From a virus, in IMG/VR virus record IMGVR_UViG_3300024308_000007, positions 1 to 62,857 of that record: a stretch of 62,857 bases of DNA. One strand, written 5' to 3'. Below the pieces are notes generated by a model that was not told the origin of the DNA, did not search any database, and was given only the letters and a program-made list of their open reading frames with translations. Positions 22,992 to 30,873 of the stretch are shown here, piece by piece. How positions within the stretch are numbered: the stretch's first letter is position 1; the number at the start of each line of letters is the position of its first letter. The position numbers and the translations under genes are program-made.

Positions 22992-23188
22992 TCCTTTTAT
23001 TCATCCTGGCCGGATATGCCTTTATCGGCTTTTACGTGGGGCGTGATTTGCTGGCGGTGCATCGCCGTTGCCGTGTCGAATTCCGGCAATGTTTCGGCAA
23101 GCGGAAAATATATTTACGTGAACGTAAGACCGGACGTCTGATCGGCTGTTCAAACAATCCATTTACTTTAATTTTGCAGGTTGCCTAA
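22988..23188 (+). CDS. Small membrane protein (66 aa)
   Basis: N-terminal TM helix (MILLFILAGYAFIGFYVG) followed by a very basic cytoplasmic tail (RRCRVEFRQCFGKRKIYLRE). ATGA overlap with the previous gene. One of three consecutive small membrane proteins (22988, 23190, 23369). Function unknown; inner-membrane interference is one option. Confidence 0.6.
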   Translation: MILLFILAGYAFIGFYVGRDLLAVHRRCRVEFRQCFGKRKIYLRERKTGRLIGCSNNPFTLILQVA

Positions 23189-23189
23189 T

Positions 23190-23366
23190 ATGCCTTATAT
23201 CCGCGCCCTGGTCGCGCTAATCGTTGTCTTATTCGCGTTTGCCGTGATCTATAACTTGCCTTATCCGTATCTTTCGCCGCGCTGGTTTTTCACGGCGGCG
23301 GGCGTCGCTTTCATCGCGGCGGCCTTTGTGGGCTTTATTCTTCCCGATAACAAAAAAGGCGGCTGA
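23190..23366 (+). CDS. Small two-TM membrane protein (58 aa)
   Basis: From the ATG at 23190 (an in-frame TTG lies at 23181). Two membrane segments (ALVALIVVLFAFAVIYNL and FFTAAGVAFIAAAFVGFIL) with a short loop and a basic tail. A hairpin membrane protein of unknown role. Confidence 0.6.
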   Translation: MPYIRALVALIVVLFAFAVIYNLPYPYLSPRWFFTAAGVAFIAAAFVGFILPDNKKGG

Positions 23367-23368
23367 TC

Positions 23369-23500
23369 ATGATTAACCTCAAAGATACGGCGGAAGTGGT
23401 GATCCCGGTCCTGGTCCTGGCGGGGCTTCTCCTGGCGGTGTCGCTGGACTTTAAGCGCCGTTTACGCGCCGCTGGTAAAAAGTTTAAAAACAGACGCTGA
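23369..23500 (+). CDS. Small single-TM protein (43 aa)
   Basis: The ATG at 23369 follows GGCGGCTGATC, and the frame ends at TGA 23498-23500, just before the terminator. The sequence is a short acidic start, a TM segment (VVIPVLVLAGLLLAVSL), then a very basic tail (KRRLRAAGKKFKNRR). It completes the run of three small membrane proteins. Confidence 0.55.
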   Translation: MINLKDTAEVVIPVLVLAGLLLAVSLDFKRRLRAAGKKFKNRR

Positions 23501-23533
23501 TCACAAAATTCGCATAACGCGAAAAATAGTTTA

Positions 23534-23574
23534 AGGCCGCGATCCCTTGTGCTGTAAGGGGTTGCGGCCTTTGT
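23534..23574 (+). terminator. Terminator between the two early rightward cassettes
   Basis: A 15-bp stem with two G-U pairs (23534-23548 with 23556-23570) and a 7-base loop, followed by TTTG. The U-tract is short. It sits right before the second promoter. Confidence 0.7.
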
Positions 23575-23598
23575 TCGTCTGGCTTCCGTGAAATAGTG

Positions 23599-23627
23599 TT
23601 GACCTTTGCCGCGAAGGTCACTATATT
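23599..23627 (+). promoter_or_regulatory. Second early rightward promoter with TGACCTT/AAGGTCA palindrome
   Basis: TTGACC (23599-23604), 17-bp spacer, TATATT (23622-23627). TGACCTT and AAGGTCA form a 7-bp inverted repeat separated by 7 bases over the -35 and spacer. The leader repeats the GCACCACCAAACA...CGAAAC...ACGAGG layout seen before 20988. Confidence 0.85.
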
Positions 23628-23681
23628 GGCATTGCACCACCAAACAAAAACATCGAAACGCACCAACGAGGATAAACAATC

Positions 23682-23981
23682 ATGAGTAAATCAGCACTGA
23701 AAGCCCTGGCAAACGCGGACGACAACGAAAGCGCGGCAATCTGCAACCTTTGCGCAAGCCTGATCGTTAATGACGACGCTACCGGATTCGATTATTCGGA
23801 CGACGGCGAAAAACGCGAAAAGAACGCGCGGATCGGGATCGCGTCGTGGCGGGCTGAATGGTTGACGTTAGCCGTTGATCTGGATAATGCAGAAAACGGC
23901 GTCTCTTTCGGTTGTGAATGTTGCGGCGCGCGTGTTCACGGCTGGCGCGGTCGCGTAGTTTTCGCCAACTTTCGTAATTAA
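23682..23981 (+). CDS. Hypothetical zinc-binding early protein (99 aa)
   Basis: First gene behind the second early promoter; CGAGGAT precedes the ATG. Contains CNLC (residues 20-23) and CECCGARVHGW near residue 76, two Cys pairs that could bind zinc. Function unknown. Confidence 0.65.
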   Translation: MSKSALKALANADDNESAAICNLCASLIVNDDATGFDYSDDGEKREKNARIGIASWRAEWLTLAVDLDNAENGVSFGCECCGARVHGWRGRVVFANFRN

Positions 23982-23991
23982 GGGGTAAATC

Positions 23992-24231
23992 ATGATCGGT
24001 ATCTGTGAACGTAGAACGGTTATTCAGGCTTGCGCGGAATTCAGCAGAACACGCCGCCACCTGGCCGGATGGAAAACCCGCGACGGGTTGACGTTCGACC
24101 GTGATGGATACCGGATTGAATTCACGGACTGGCGCTGGACACTGTATAAAAACGCTCTTTCGTCCCGTCATGCTGTTTATGTTTCGTCTTACTTAATCGC
24201 CGTGGTGGACGCGGCAAAGGAAATTAAATAA
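23992..24231 (+). CDS. Hypothetical small early protein (79 aa)
   Basis: Follows AAGGGGT. An alpha/beta-like sequence with basic N-terminus (FSRTRRHLAGWKTRDG). The stop overlaps the next ATG. Function unknown. Confidence 0.6.
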   Translation: MIGICERRTVIQACAEFSRTRRHLAGWKTRDGLTFDRDGYRIEFTDWRWTLYKNALSSRHAVYVSSYLIAVVDAAKEIK

Positions 24232-24314
24232 TGAGTATCGGCCTGATTTTATCCGTGTGTATGCCGCTGATATCCGGCGGTGACGATGCGAAATGGATAT
24301 GGGGTGCGGCATGA
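24231..24314 (+). CDS. Tiny early ORF (27 aa)
   Basis: The ATG at 24231 overlaps the preceding stop (TAATG) and its TGA overlaps the next ATG (ATGA), so it bridges two coupled genes. The product is a short hydrophobic peptide (IGLILSVCMPLISGG). It may serve only translational coupling. Confidence 0.4.
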   Translation: MSIGLILSVCMPLISGGDDAKWIWGAA

Positions 24315-24595
24315 GAGATCACGAATACCGCGTATTAATCCGCATTATCCGCGCTCGTTCCCTGGTGGTTGGGGACACAATAGCGACGCTTGATCGCGTC
24401 GAACTAAAACAGGGCGGACGCTGTGAGATGGTGGATCGCTGGTTTACCTGGAAAATTGAATCAATCGACACTTTCGGATCGGCGGTAGTCCTGCATTTAT
24501 CGCGCCGCCTTGCTGAACTCAAAAAGCATAAATTAATGGTCACGCCGCCGGATTCATATCAAAAGCGCGTGATCGGATGGATTAAGGAGAACTAA
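24311..24595 (+). CDS. Hypothetical early protein (94 aa)
   Basis: The ATG at 24311 was chosen from the ATGA overlap. Basic, with a beta-barrel-like layout (RARSLVVGDTIATLDRVEL, then WFTWKIESIDTFGSAVVLHL). Function unknown. Confidence 0.6.
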   Translation: MRDHEYRVLIRIIRARSLVVGDTIATLDRVELKQGGRCEMVDRWFTWKIESIDTFGSAVVLHLSRRLAELKKHKLMVTPPDSYQKRVIGWIKEN

Positions 24596-25054
24596 ATGAT
24601 CACGCTGAACCGCAACCGTACCAAACCGACGATTAACGACGTATTAAACGAATTAGACGCTTTCGAGGCCGAAACCATGACAACCGCAAAACCTTTTACC
24701 GTATTCATTCACGATAAAGACACCAGCGCAGCCGATCCTTTCCAGGAAACCTATAAAAGCGCCTTGATCAGCACGGCGCACCTGACCCCCGCCACGCTGG
24801 GCGTCCTGAACCGTATCACGGCCAGCAGGGATCTACCTTTCTGGATTTACGCCACGGAATACGGCTGGATCGTGTGGTTCGAGGCAGTGGACGCGATCGG
24901 CCTGATTGAAGAGGAGCACCCCGCCGCCTACTGGATAGCGCAGCAGGCCGATCTGCTGGCGATAAAAGCTGCCCTGTTTAAACACGGGTATCAGGCCGCG
25001 CACCTGGACAAGGACGGGCCGATCATTGACGGCCTGGAAGAGTACGATCATTAA
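24596..25054 (+). CDS. DUF5983-like phage/plasmid protein
   Basis: 152 residues. The centre ISTAHLTPATLGVLNRI...FWIYATEYGWIVWFEA resembles the 'iStaHlpp.t...L......yGwfvwv' pattern of DUF5983 proteins, found on phages and plasmids, role unknown. It is the last gene of the early unit, 36 bases before a terminator. The match is by eye. Confidence 0.55.
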   Translation: MITLNRNRTKPTINDVLNELDAFEAETMTTAKPFTVFIHDKDTSAADPFQETYKSALISTAHLTPATLGVLNRITASRDLPFWIYATEYGWIVWFEAVDAIGLIEEEHPAAYWIAQQADLLAIKAALFKHGYQAAHLDKDGPIIDGLEEYDH

Positions 25055-25089
25055 TCTGTAAATCATCCTCGTTAATCTGGCTTTATGGT

Positions 25090-25118
25090 TGCCCGTCTAT
25101 CATGGACGGGCTTTTTTA
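25090..25118 (+). terminator. Strong terminator of the early rightward unit
   Basis: Stem GCCCGTC (25091-25097) / GACGGGC (25105-25111) followed by TTTTTT. The ORF that begins at 25085 runs through this hairpin and is not considered a gene. Confidence 0.9.
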
Positions 25119-25539
25119 TTTGTGTTGTCTGCCTGGTTGCCGCCGCCTTTCTGAATACCGCGAATAACATCATTGATCCGCGTACTGGTCCCGCCTGTTT
25201 TTGCTCTTTTCTGACTCTCAGAGATCACCCCCTACGGAATACCCCACACACCACGATCACCCCCTTATATGGGGGCATATCCGCATACCGTGTATAACGT
25301 GTATATCAGGATACTGATTCTGGCCCCTGTATGGGGTCTACATTCAACGATCTATCATGAGGTAGTGCATAGGTAGCGGGTCGCCTGGCGGACGCGTCTC
25401 AGCGCGATTGAGGACGAATGACGCACCAGGGGCGAAAAGGTACTTCCCCCACCCCGTTTTCAGCCCGCGGGGGCGCAGAGCCGCGGTTTGCGAAATTGTG
25501 CGGGATCTGCCATGGCTCCACTGCGGCCAACCATGGAAA

Positions 25540-25836
25540 TTCTGGCACTTCTGGAACAATTATTTCTGGTACGGATTCTGGTACAGTTTCTGGTACAATA
25601 GAATTTCTTTATATAATAGATACTTAGAAGTCAGTTGTACCAGAAGTACCAGAAGTACCAGAAGTTTCTAAGGTTCCATTAATACTCCACTGTCTAAAAC
25701 TAAACGATCCTCACATATAAAACGTAATACATATATAACGCGTAACTGAACCTTTCTGGTACACTCGGTACAAAGCCTTTTTCCCGTTGCAGATCATGTA
25801 CTTAACCCTGTACCGGAAGTTTTCGAGTTCTGGTAC
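25540..25836. other. Opposed TTCTGGTAC arrays around an AT-rich core: candidate replication origin
   Basis: Forward copies of TTCTGGTAC start at 25564, 25576 and 25588 (12-bp period), preceded by near copies TTCTGGCAC (25540) and TTCTGGAAC (25549). Reverse copies GTACCAGAA start at 25637, 25646 and 25655 (9-bp period). Two more forward copies are at 25754 and 25828. Between the opposed arrays, 25597-25636 is AT-rich. The whole convergent gap 25055-25968 has no convincing gene. The layout is that of an iteron origin or a replication/segregation protein-binding site. It lies just downstream of the primase-helicase gene. Confidence 0.65.
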
Positions 25837-25968
25837 TTAGACGAAAAATGCAGTGGAAAGCCCCCGAAATTTTGCAGAAAAACGCGAATTTTCACGCCTA
25901 CGAAAACGAAAAATCCCCGGATTTCTCCAGGGATTCGATTTCAAAAATTGGCCAATTTCAGAAATTCG

Positions 25969-28599
25969 TTAAAGGAAGTCGTCTTCGTCGAATTCGTCTT
26001 CCTCCTGTACATTCGCTTCATTGTGTCGGTCGAGCCACGCGCGAATTTCGTCTGCATCTGGCGAACCATCCGGGCGTTCGAAATGCTTCGGTTGTGGTGA
26101 ATAACAGCGTCCCAGTTTTCCGTCCATGCGGACTTTGCCGGAGTGCGTGGAGGCTACGCGGTAGAAACCGGCGGCTTCCATTTTCCTGGAAATAGAACGC
26201 GAATTCGGCGCTTTGAAATTGTCTATTTCGCGCTCCATGTACTCCATCAAAGACGGCATGAAGATGATGTCGCGGCAGACGTTCCGTGTTCGGTTTTCGC
26301 TGACGCAGGTGATCACCGAATCCGTGAAGTCATCCTTCGACAGCGCCATCATTCTTTCGCGCGCCATGGTGTCCATAGGAGCGTGGCCACCCGACGGGTT
26401 AAAGTCTTTGCGGAACTGGTATTCGCTGAACCATTTACGCAGCGCGCCAGCAGACTGGCGGAATGCGCGGTCGAACCGCTTGAAGAAATTCGGCTCGGTT
26501 TTCAGGAACGGCATAAGGTCGCGCTTTTTGTCCTGGAACTGGCTGGCCACCACCAGATAGCGGCGGTCGTTGTCGTCAATTGGCAGCGCTGCAGGGTCGT
26601 TTGTCACCATGATGTAACTGGCGGTGTTGCGGACTTTCAGGCTGTCTTCACGCATACGGCGCACCGAAATAACGGGGTTGGTGATGAACGGCTTGATGTT
26701 GTTCAGCACGTCATAACCATGGCCTACCACGGACACCTCTTCCACGAACTTAACGATGTCCGATTCCGCCCACTTGGTGAAATTGCTCTGCAGGTCGGAG
26801 TTACTTACTTCGCCCACGTTCGCGTCCCCCAGGATGCAGCGGAACATTTCGCGGATGATCGTCTTGCCGGAGCCGGGGCAACCGTGGATGATCAGCGCGT
26901 AGTTGATGCGTTTTCCTGGGTTTTTCACTATCCAGGCGAAATACTCCATCACGTATTCCCGTTCTTTCGGGTCGGGGAACTGAACGAGGAAGAAGTCTTT
27001 CATGATCTGGATGTTTTTCAGGTCGCGCTGCGTGTATTCCTCCGGCATATCGACCATCGTGTCCGGATGGAATGTGTTCAGGAAGATGCGGCCGTTATCT
27101 GCGGAATACGCCAGGTTGTCCGATTCGAAGAAGCGGAAGAACTCAGGCCGGCCCGCACATTCGCGTACTGGTTTCCACTCGCTGTTCGGCGTTTCGCCGT
27201 GCGCCAGCGGGTTATACATCACCCCGTCGACCACCGGCACCTGATAGATGTCCATGGCCAGCTTGGCAGGCGTGGTGTCAGGGTCTTCGTCCACCATGTA
27301 TCGGCGCATGGCAAGATCGAATGCCTGAACGCTACTGGAAGAACCGTTGCGGATGTTCACGAAAAGACCGGTCTGGCGGTTGAAACACCACTGCATCAAC
27401 CACCCTGGCAGGTCGTCCGGGTCGATACGGTATGACAGGTTTTTCTTGATCTCCGCCGGAGACAGCTTACGGCCTACCAGTTCGTTGTATTTGTCGCAGG
27501 CGACTTTCACAACGTCCATGCGCGCCATGCCGAACATCTTCACTTTGCGGAAGTGGCTGGCCGCCTCCATCCATTCGTCGCGGTTGGTGGCGCCGGAGAA
27601 TTTCGGGATCAGGGTTTCTACGGCTTCCGCGCGCTGGCGGTCTTCGATTTCGTTCGCTTCCTGCAGCAGCGAGCGGAAGGAGATCAGGCGCTTTTTATCG
27701 TGCTTGAAACCCTCGTCCCACTTCTTGTCGAAAGCGTCCTGATCGAAGTTGTTGGCCTGCGCCGACCATTTCAGCGCGATGTCGTATGCGCGATCCTGGT
27801 CTTCAACGCCGGTCTGCAATGCTGCGATGACACGAATCCACTGCTGGTAATCTTCCGAGCCTGGCAGCAGCATTACTTTGCGCTCCAGTTCGTCGTAGTC
27901 ACCATCGTACTGGCTGTATGCGTCGGCGGCGCGGTTCACCCAGTCGTCTTCTTCGTACTCTTCGTCGTCGTCATCCCATCCCAGGGTCTGCCCGCGCACG
28001 GCCATGGTGTGATTCCACCCGCGCTTGGCGCATTCGCGGTCGAATTCGGCGATGATGTCGAACGCTTGTGCTTCGGTCAGTTCCGGCAGTTCGTCGTAAT
28101 CCACTGTCGTCGGGTCGCCGTTGGCCACCCATTTATACGGCTTGTTCGTATCAGGGTGGATACCGAAAGCGATGAATTGCTGGCCATCCCCAAGGATCTG
28201 AACTTCGTGTTTCGGAGTATTTTTGTCTTTCGGGTCGCCGTCATGCCAGACCGATTTCATTGTCGGGAAGCGGGCGCCAGAAAGGCGGAACAGCAGCAGG
28301 CGTTTCGGGTCCAGGCCTACGCGAGTCGGCGCGCTGCCATAGACCAGTTCGACATAGTCCGACATGTGCGTGACGAGGTCTTCGTCGCGGATGTCGAGGT
28401 CGACGGCCGGATTTTTGGCGGTAAGGATGCCGGCCCCGCAGTCACCGTGTTGCAGAACCCAGTTTTCCCAGTTTCCTTCGAAATCATTCGTCGTCCAGTT
28501 CTTGAACAACGGCGCTTTCGATTTCCGCCGGATCGGCGTAAAGATGTAGCCATTGACGGCCAGGTCTTCGCCGACTTGATTTAGCGAAGTTTTGGCCAT
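25969..28599 (-). CDS. Prim-Pol / SF3 helicase (bifunctional primase-helicase)
   Basis: 876 residues from the ATG at 28599, which overlaps the upstream TAA (TAATG). N-terminal primase-polymerase domain (residues about 15-200): CGAGILTAKNPAVDLDIRD supplies the D-x-D, and HEVQILGDGQQFIAFG the following motif. A PriCT-2-like segment (DYQQWIRVIAALQTG..DRAYDIALKWS) lies near residue 250. The C-terminal D5/DUF5906-type SF3 helicase has Walker A GCPGSGKT (about residue 570), FVEEVSVVG, and MVTNDPAALPIDDNDRRY as sensor/box VII. It would prime and unwind phage DNA. It ends EEDEFDEDDFL, the shared acidic tail. Confidence 0.85.
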   Translation of the reverse strand: MAKTSLNQVGEDLAVNGYIFTPIRRKSKAPLFKNWTTNDFEGNWENWVLQHGDCGAGILTAKNPAVDLDIRDEDLVTHMSDYVELVYGSAPTRVGLDPKRLLLFRLSGARFPTMKSVWHDGDPKDKNTPKHEVQILGDGQQFIAFGIHPDTNKPYKWVANGDPTTVDYDELPELTEAQAFDIIAEFDRECAKRGWNHTMAVRGQTLGWDDDDEEYEEDDWVNRAADAYSQYDGDYDELERKVMLLPGSEDYQQWIRVIAALQTGVEDQDRAYDIALKWSAQANNFDQDAFDKKWDEGFKHDKKRLISFRSLLQEANEIEDRQRAEAVETLIPKFSGATNRDEWMEAASHFRKVKMFGMARMDVVKVACDKYNELVGRKLSPAEIKKNLSYRIDPDDLPGWLMQWCFNRQTGLFVNIRNGSSSSVQAFDLAMRRYMVDEDPDTTPAKLAMDIYQVPVVDGVMYNPLAHGETPNSEWKPVRECAGRPEFFRFFESDNLAYSADNGRIFLNTFHPDTMVDMPEEYTQRDLKNIQIMKDFFLVQFPDPKEREYVMEYFAWIVKNPGKRINYALIIHGCPGSGKTIIREMFRCILGDANVGEVSNSDLQSNFTKWAESDIVKFVEEVSVVGHGYDVLNNIKPFITNPVISVRRMREDSLKVRNTASYIMVTNDPAALPIDDNDRRYLVVASQFQDKKRDLMPFLKTEPNFFKRFDRAFRQSAGALRKWFSEYQFRKDFNPSGGHAPMDTMARERMMALSKDDFTDSVITCVSENRTRNVCRDIIFMPSLMEYMEREIDNFKAPNSRSISRKMEAAGFYRVASTHSGKVRMDGKLGRCYSPQPKHFERPDGSPDADEIRAWLDRHNEANVQEEDEFDEDDFL

Positions 28600-28883
28600 T
28601 AGATCAGACTCCCGTTCCGGACACACTCGACTGGATTAACCAGCCATTCCCACCGGATGAACTCTCGGCCTAAACCGGCTTCAACCATCATTGCCGCGCG
28701 CGTCGTGAAACGACCCTCGCGCATGAAACGGGAAAGTACGTCGGGACGGAAGTCGCAGATCTCCGCGATTTCTCTTACCAGGACACGATTTTTAGAAAGC
28801 AGGCCAGCGCGGGCAACCACGAAACGAACGATCTGTTCGGCATCTTCGCGGTCTACGCAGGCAGGAAGTTCAGGTAATGACAT
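28599..28883 (-). CDS. Small HTH (Cro/YdaS-like) DNA-binding protein
   Basis: 94 residues from the ATG at 28883 with GAGG upstream; longer frames would cover the promoter. Residues about 34-75 (LVREIAEICDFRPDVLSRFM then EGRFTTRAAMMVEAGLG) resemble a helix-turn-helix followed by a C-terminal helix, as in small Cro/YdaS-type repressors. It lies next to a divergent control region with palindromes and is co-transcribed with the primase-helicase. An autoregulator or initiator role is inferred. Confidence 0.55.
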   Translation of the reverse strand: MSLPELPACVDREDAEQIVRFVVARAGLLSKNRVLVREIAEICDFRPDVLSRFMREGRFTTRAAMMVEAGLGREFIRWEWLVNPVECVRNGSLI

Positions 28884-28918
28884 AAATACGTCCTCATTGC
28901 TCGTTTGTGATCCCCGCG

Positions 28919-28947
28919 ATAATGGCGCATTCAGCGGATAAAGGCAA
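28919..28947 (-). promoter_or_regulatory. Promoter for HTH and primase-helicase genes
   Basis: Minus-strand TTGCCT (28942-28947) and CATTAT (28919-28924), 17 bp apart, 35 bp before the HTH gene. Confidence 0.6.
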
Positions 28948-28970
28948 GTTTTGTTCCGCTTGTCCCAAAT

Positions 28971-29026
28971 GTACCAGAAGTTTTGACAATAATTGCCGCC
29001 GGTACCGCCAGCATTCGCCGGTACCG
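28971..29026. promoter_or_regulatory. Operator-like motifs in the divergent replication control region
   Basis: GTACCAGAA at 28971-28979 is the same word as in the 25.5-25.8 kb arrays. The palindromic word CCGGTACCG occurs at 28999-29007 and 29018-29026, 19 bp apart. They lie between the two divergent promoters, a fitting place for a repressor or initiator. Confidence 0.55.
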
Positions 29027-29060
29027 AAGACAAATTTTGAAAATAATTCGAAAAAAGGTG

Positions 29061-29089
29061 TTGACGGATTTTTCGAGGGGGCGTATCTT
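29061..29089 (+). promoter_or_regulatory. Promoter of the replication operon
   Basis: TTGACG (29061-29066), 17-bp spacer, TATCTT (29084-29089), 64 bp before the first gene. Confidence 0.75.
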
Positions 29090-29153
29090 TCAATCACCGG
29101 CAGCAAACAGCAACCGGATAAACCGAAAATTAACCGCTAAGAAGGAATACCGA

Positions 29154-29555
29154 ATGTCTCTCGAACAAGTAATCGCTGAAAACAACTCCCTGCTGCGTGA
29201 ACTGATTGACCTGCAGAAAGCAGGCGTCTCTTCCGCTAAAACCTCCGCTGCGGACACCACTAGCGAAACCAAAACCGAAACCAAGTCCGCTAAGGGCGCG
29301 GCGAAGGGCGGCAAAACCACCACCAAAGCGAAAGCCGAAGTAGTCGATCCGGATACGCTGAAAGCGAAGCTGGTTGAGTACAAAAACCTGACCGACCTGA
29401 AAGCGGCCAAGGCGCTGACCAAAGAACTCGGTTACGACGCGATCGCTGACGTGCCGGAAGAGAAGTCGAAAGAAGTGTTCGACGCTATCGAAGCGGCAAT
29501 CCTGGCGCTGGACAACGGCAATGAAGCCGACACGGATGCCGAAGAAGACCTGTGA
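29154..29555 (+). CDS. Hypothetical replication-operon protein (133 aa), Lys/Ala-rich
   Basis: The ATG at 29154 follows AAGGAATACCG. A helical start (EQVIAENNSLLRELIDLQKA), then a long low-complexity S/T/K/A-rich linker (residues about 28-60), then a compact helical domain (DLKAAKALTKELGYDAIADV), and an acidic tail ending EEDL. A charged adaptor near DNA is plausible; no family recognised. Confidence 0.65.
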   Translation: MSLEQVIAENNSLLRELIDLQKAGVSSAKTSAADTTSETKTETKSAKGAAKGGKTTTKAKAEVVDPDTLKAKLVEYKNLTDLKAAKALTKELGYDAIADVPEEKSKEVFDAIEAAILALDNGNEADTDAEEDL

Positions 29556-30858
29556 TTTAAGTCTGCAGGCCATCTACGAACGATTTGCGGAGGGCGACCA
29601 TTCGATATTCTCGCCCTCCGCATCGTCCAGGTGGATGAATTGTCCCGGTTCGTTGATACCCAATTTATTGGCACCTGACGACACCGGGATTTTTGCTGCC
29701 GAAGGTACGGTGGCGCACGAACTGGCCGAACAATGGCTGACCACTGGCAAAAAACCGAAACACCGGTTGGGCGAGTGGGTCTGGATAGAGAACGGCACCG
29801 ACTGGTTCGAAATCCAGATAACGCGCGGGATGTTCATCTACGTCGAAGAGTACGTCGACATCTGCATGATGACCCCTGGCGAAAAGTTCATAGAAAGCCG
29901 CGTAGACTTTTCGATGTTAACGCCGGTGCCTGGCCAGAAAGGGACACTGGATTTTTGTGCAATCGACGACGACACCCTTTACATCCGCGACCTGAAATAT
30001 GGGAAAGGGGTGAAAGTAGACGCCGTCAAAAACTCGCAGTTGCTGATCTATGCGTATGCGAAGTACATGGAAATCCGTGACTTCTACTACATCAAGCGGA
30101 TCGTAATCTGCATCGTGCAGCCTCGCCTCGACCATGTCGAAGAGTGGGAATGCACACCCGAAGAACTGATGGGCTTCGGTGAACTGGTTAAGCGCAAGGC
30201 AGCGGAAGCGTGGAACCTCAACGCCCCGCTGGTGGCCGGTGTGAAACAGTGTGGTTTCTGCCGAATCCGCCAGACCTGCCCCGCTCGGTTGGCCATGGCA
30301 AGACAGGTGCTTGAACTGCGATTCCCCGAAGACGGGCAATTCCCCATCACGGAAAAGCAGGTTAAAATCCTGAAAGAAGACCTGGACGAGGATTTGTTTT
30401 TCCTCAACTTCCAGCCGCCTATGTCACTGAACAACGCGCAGTTAGCCAGCGTCCTGAAATACCGGACGACAATAGAAAACTGGTTCAAGTCATTGCAGAC
30501 TGAACTGACACGCAGGGCGATGGCGGGCGAAACTATCCCAGGCTACAAACTCGTCGAAGGGCGGTCGTTCCGTAGCTTTGAGGATAAAGAGAAAGCCGAA
30601 AAAGCGCTGCTGGAAGCGGGGCTGACCGAAGAGGACATCTGGAAGGTAGATATAATATCTCCGGCTGTCGCAGAGGAAGCGCTGATGGCAACAGGATTGA
30701 AGCGGAAAGAACTTCCCGCGGTACTCGATCCGATAGTAAAATCGACGAAGGGTGCTGCGACACTGGCGCCACTGACCGATAAACGGCCCGAAATTGGTTC
30801 CGACGTTAGGTCGGCCATGAACGACGAAGACGACGATTACTTTCCGTCACAACGATAA
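29521..30858 (+). CDS. DUF2800 / RecB-Cas4-like PD-(D/E)XK nuclease
   Basis: 445 residues; start overlaps the previous gene by 35 bases. FSPSASSRWMNCPGS with GTVAHELAEQWL opens the fold. GTLDFCAID, YIRDLKYGKG (D-x-K) and NSQLLIYAYAKY supply the PD-(D/E)XK catalytic and Q motifs, and CGFCRIRQTCPA is a Cys cluster like that of Cas4/AddB-type Fe-S nucleases. It probably processes DNA ends in recombination-dependent replication, with the SSB next to it. The end is acidic (MNDEDDDYFPSQR). Confidence 0.8.
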   Translation: MKPTRMPKKTCDLSLQAIYERFAEGDHSIFSPSASSRWMNCPGSLIPNLLAPDDTGIFAAEGTVAHELAEQWLTTGKKPKHRLGEWVWIENGTDWFEIQITRGMFIYVEEYVDICMMTPGEKFIESRVDFSMLTPVPGQKGTLDFCAIDDDTLYIRDLKYGKGVKVDAVKNSQLLIYAYAKYMEIRDFYYIKRIVICIVQPRLDHVEEWECTPEELMGFGELVKRKAAEAWNLNAPLVAGVKQCGFCRIRQTCPARLAMARQVLELRFPEDGQFPITEKQVKILKEDLDEDLFFLNFQPPMSLNNAQLASVLKYRTTIENWFKSLQTELTRRAMAGETIPGYKLVEGRSFRSFEDKEKAEKALLEAGLTEEDIWKVDIISPAVAEEALMATGLKRKELPAVLDPIVKSTKGAATLAPLTDKRPEIGSDVRSAMNDEDDDYFPSQR

Positions 30859-30873
30859 TACCGGAGATAAAAA

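Noticed and set aside
25085-25297. 70-aa ORF after the early unit
   Set aside because: It runs through a strong terminator hairpin and T-run (25090-25118) and has no ribosome-binding site.
25540-25663. CRISPR-like array
   Set aside because: Units are 9 bp with 0-6 bp between them, in both orientations, and no cas gene is present; spacer-sized gaps are absent.
25408-25671. Aromatic ORF with FWYGFWYSFWY repeats
   Set aside because: The repeats are only a translation of the TTCTGGTAC motif array; no start signal.
26143-27435. 430-aa plus-strand frame opposite the primase-helicase gene
   Set aside because: Shadow frame produced by the codon bias of the minus-strand gene; the primase-helicase motifs are clear. 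Other long antisense frames (10632-12398, 17647-19131, 32284-33849, 34233-35450, 45623-46873, 55785-57533) were rejected for the same reason.
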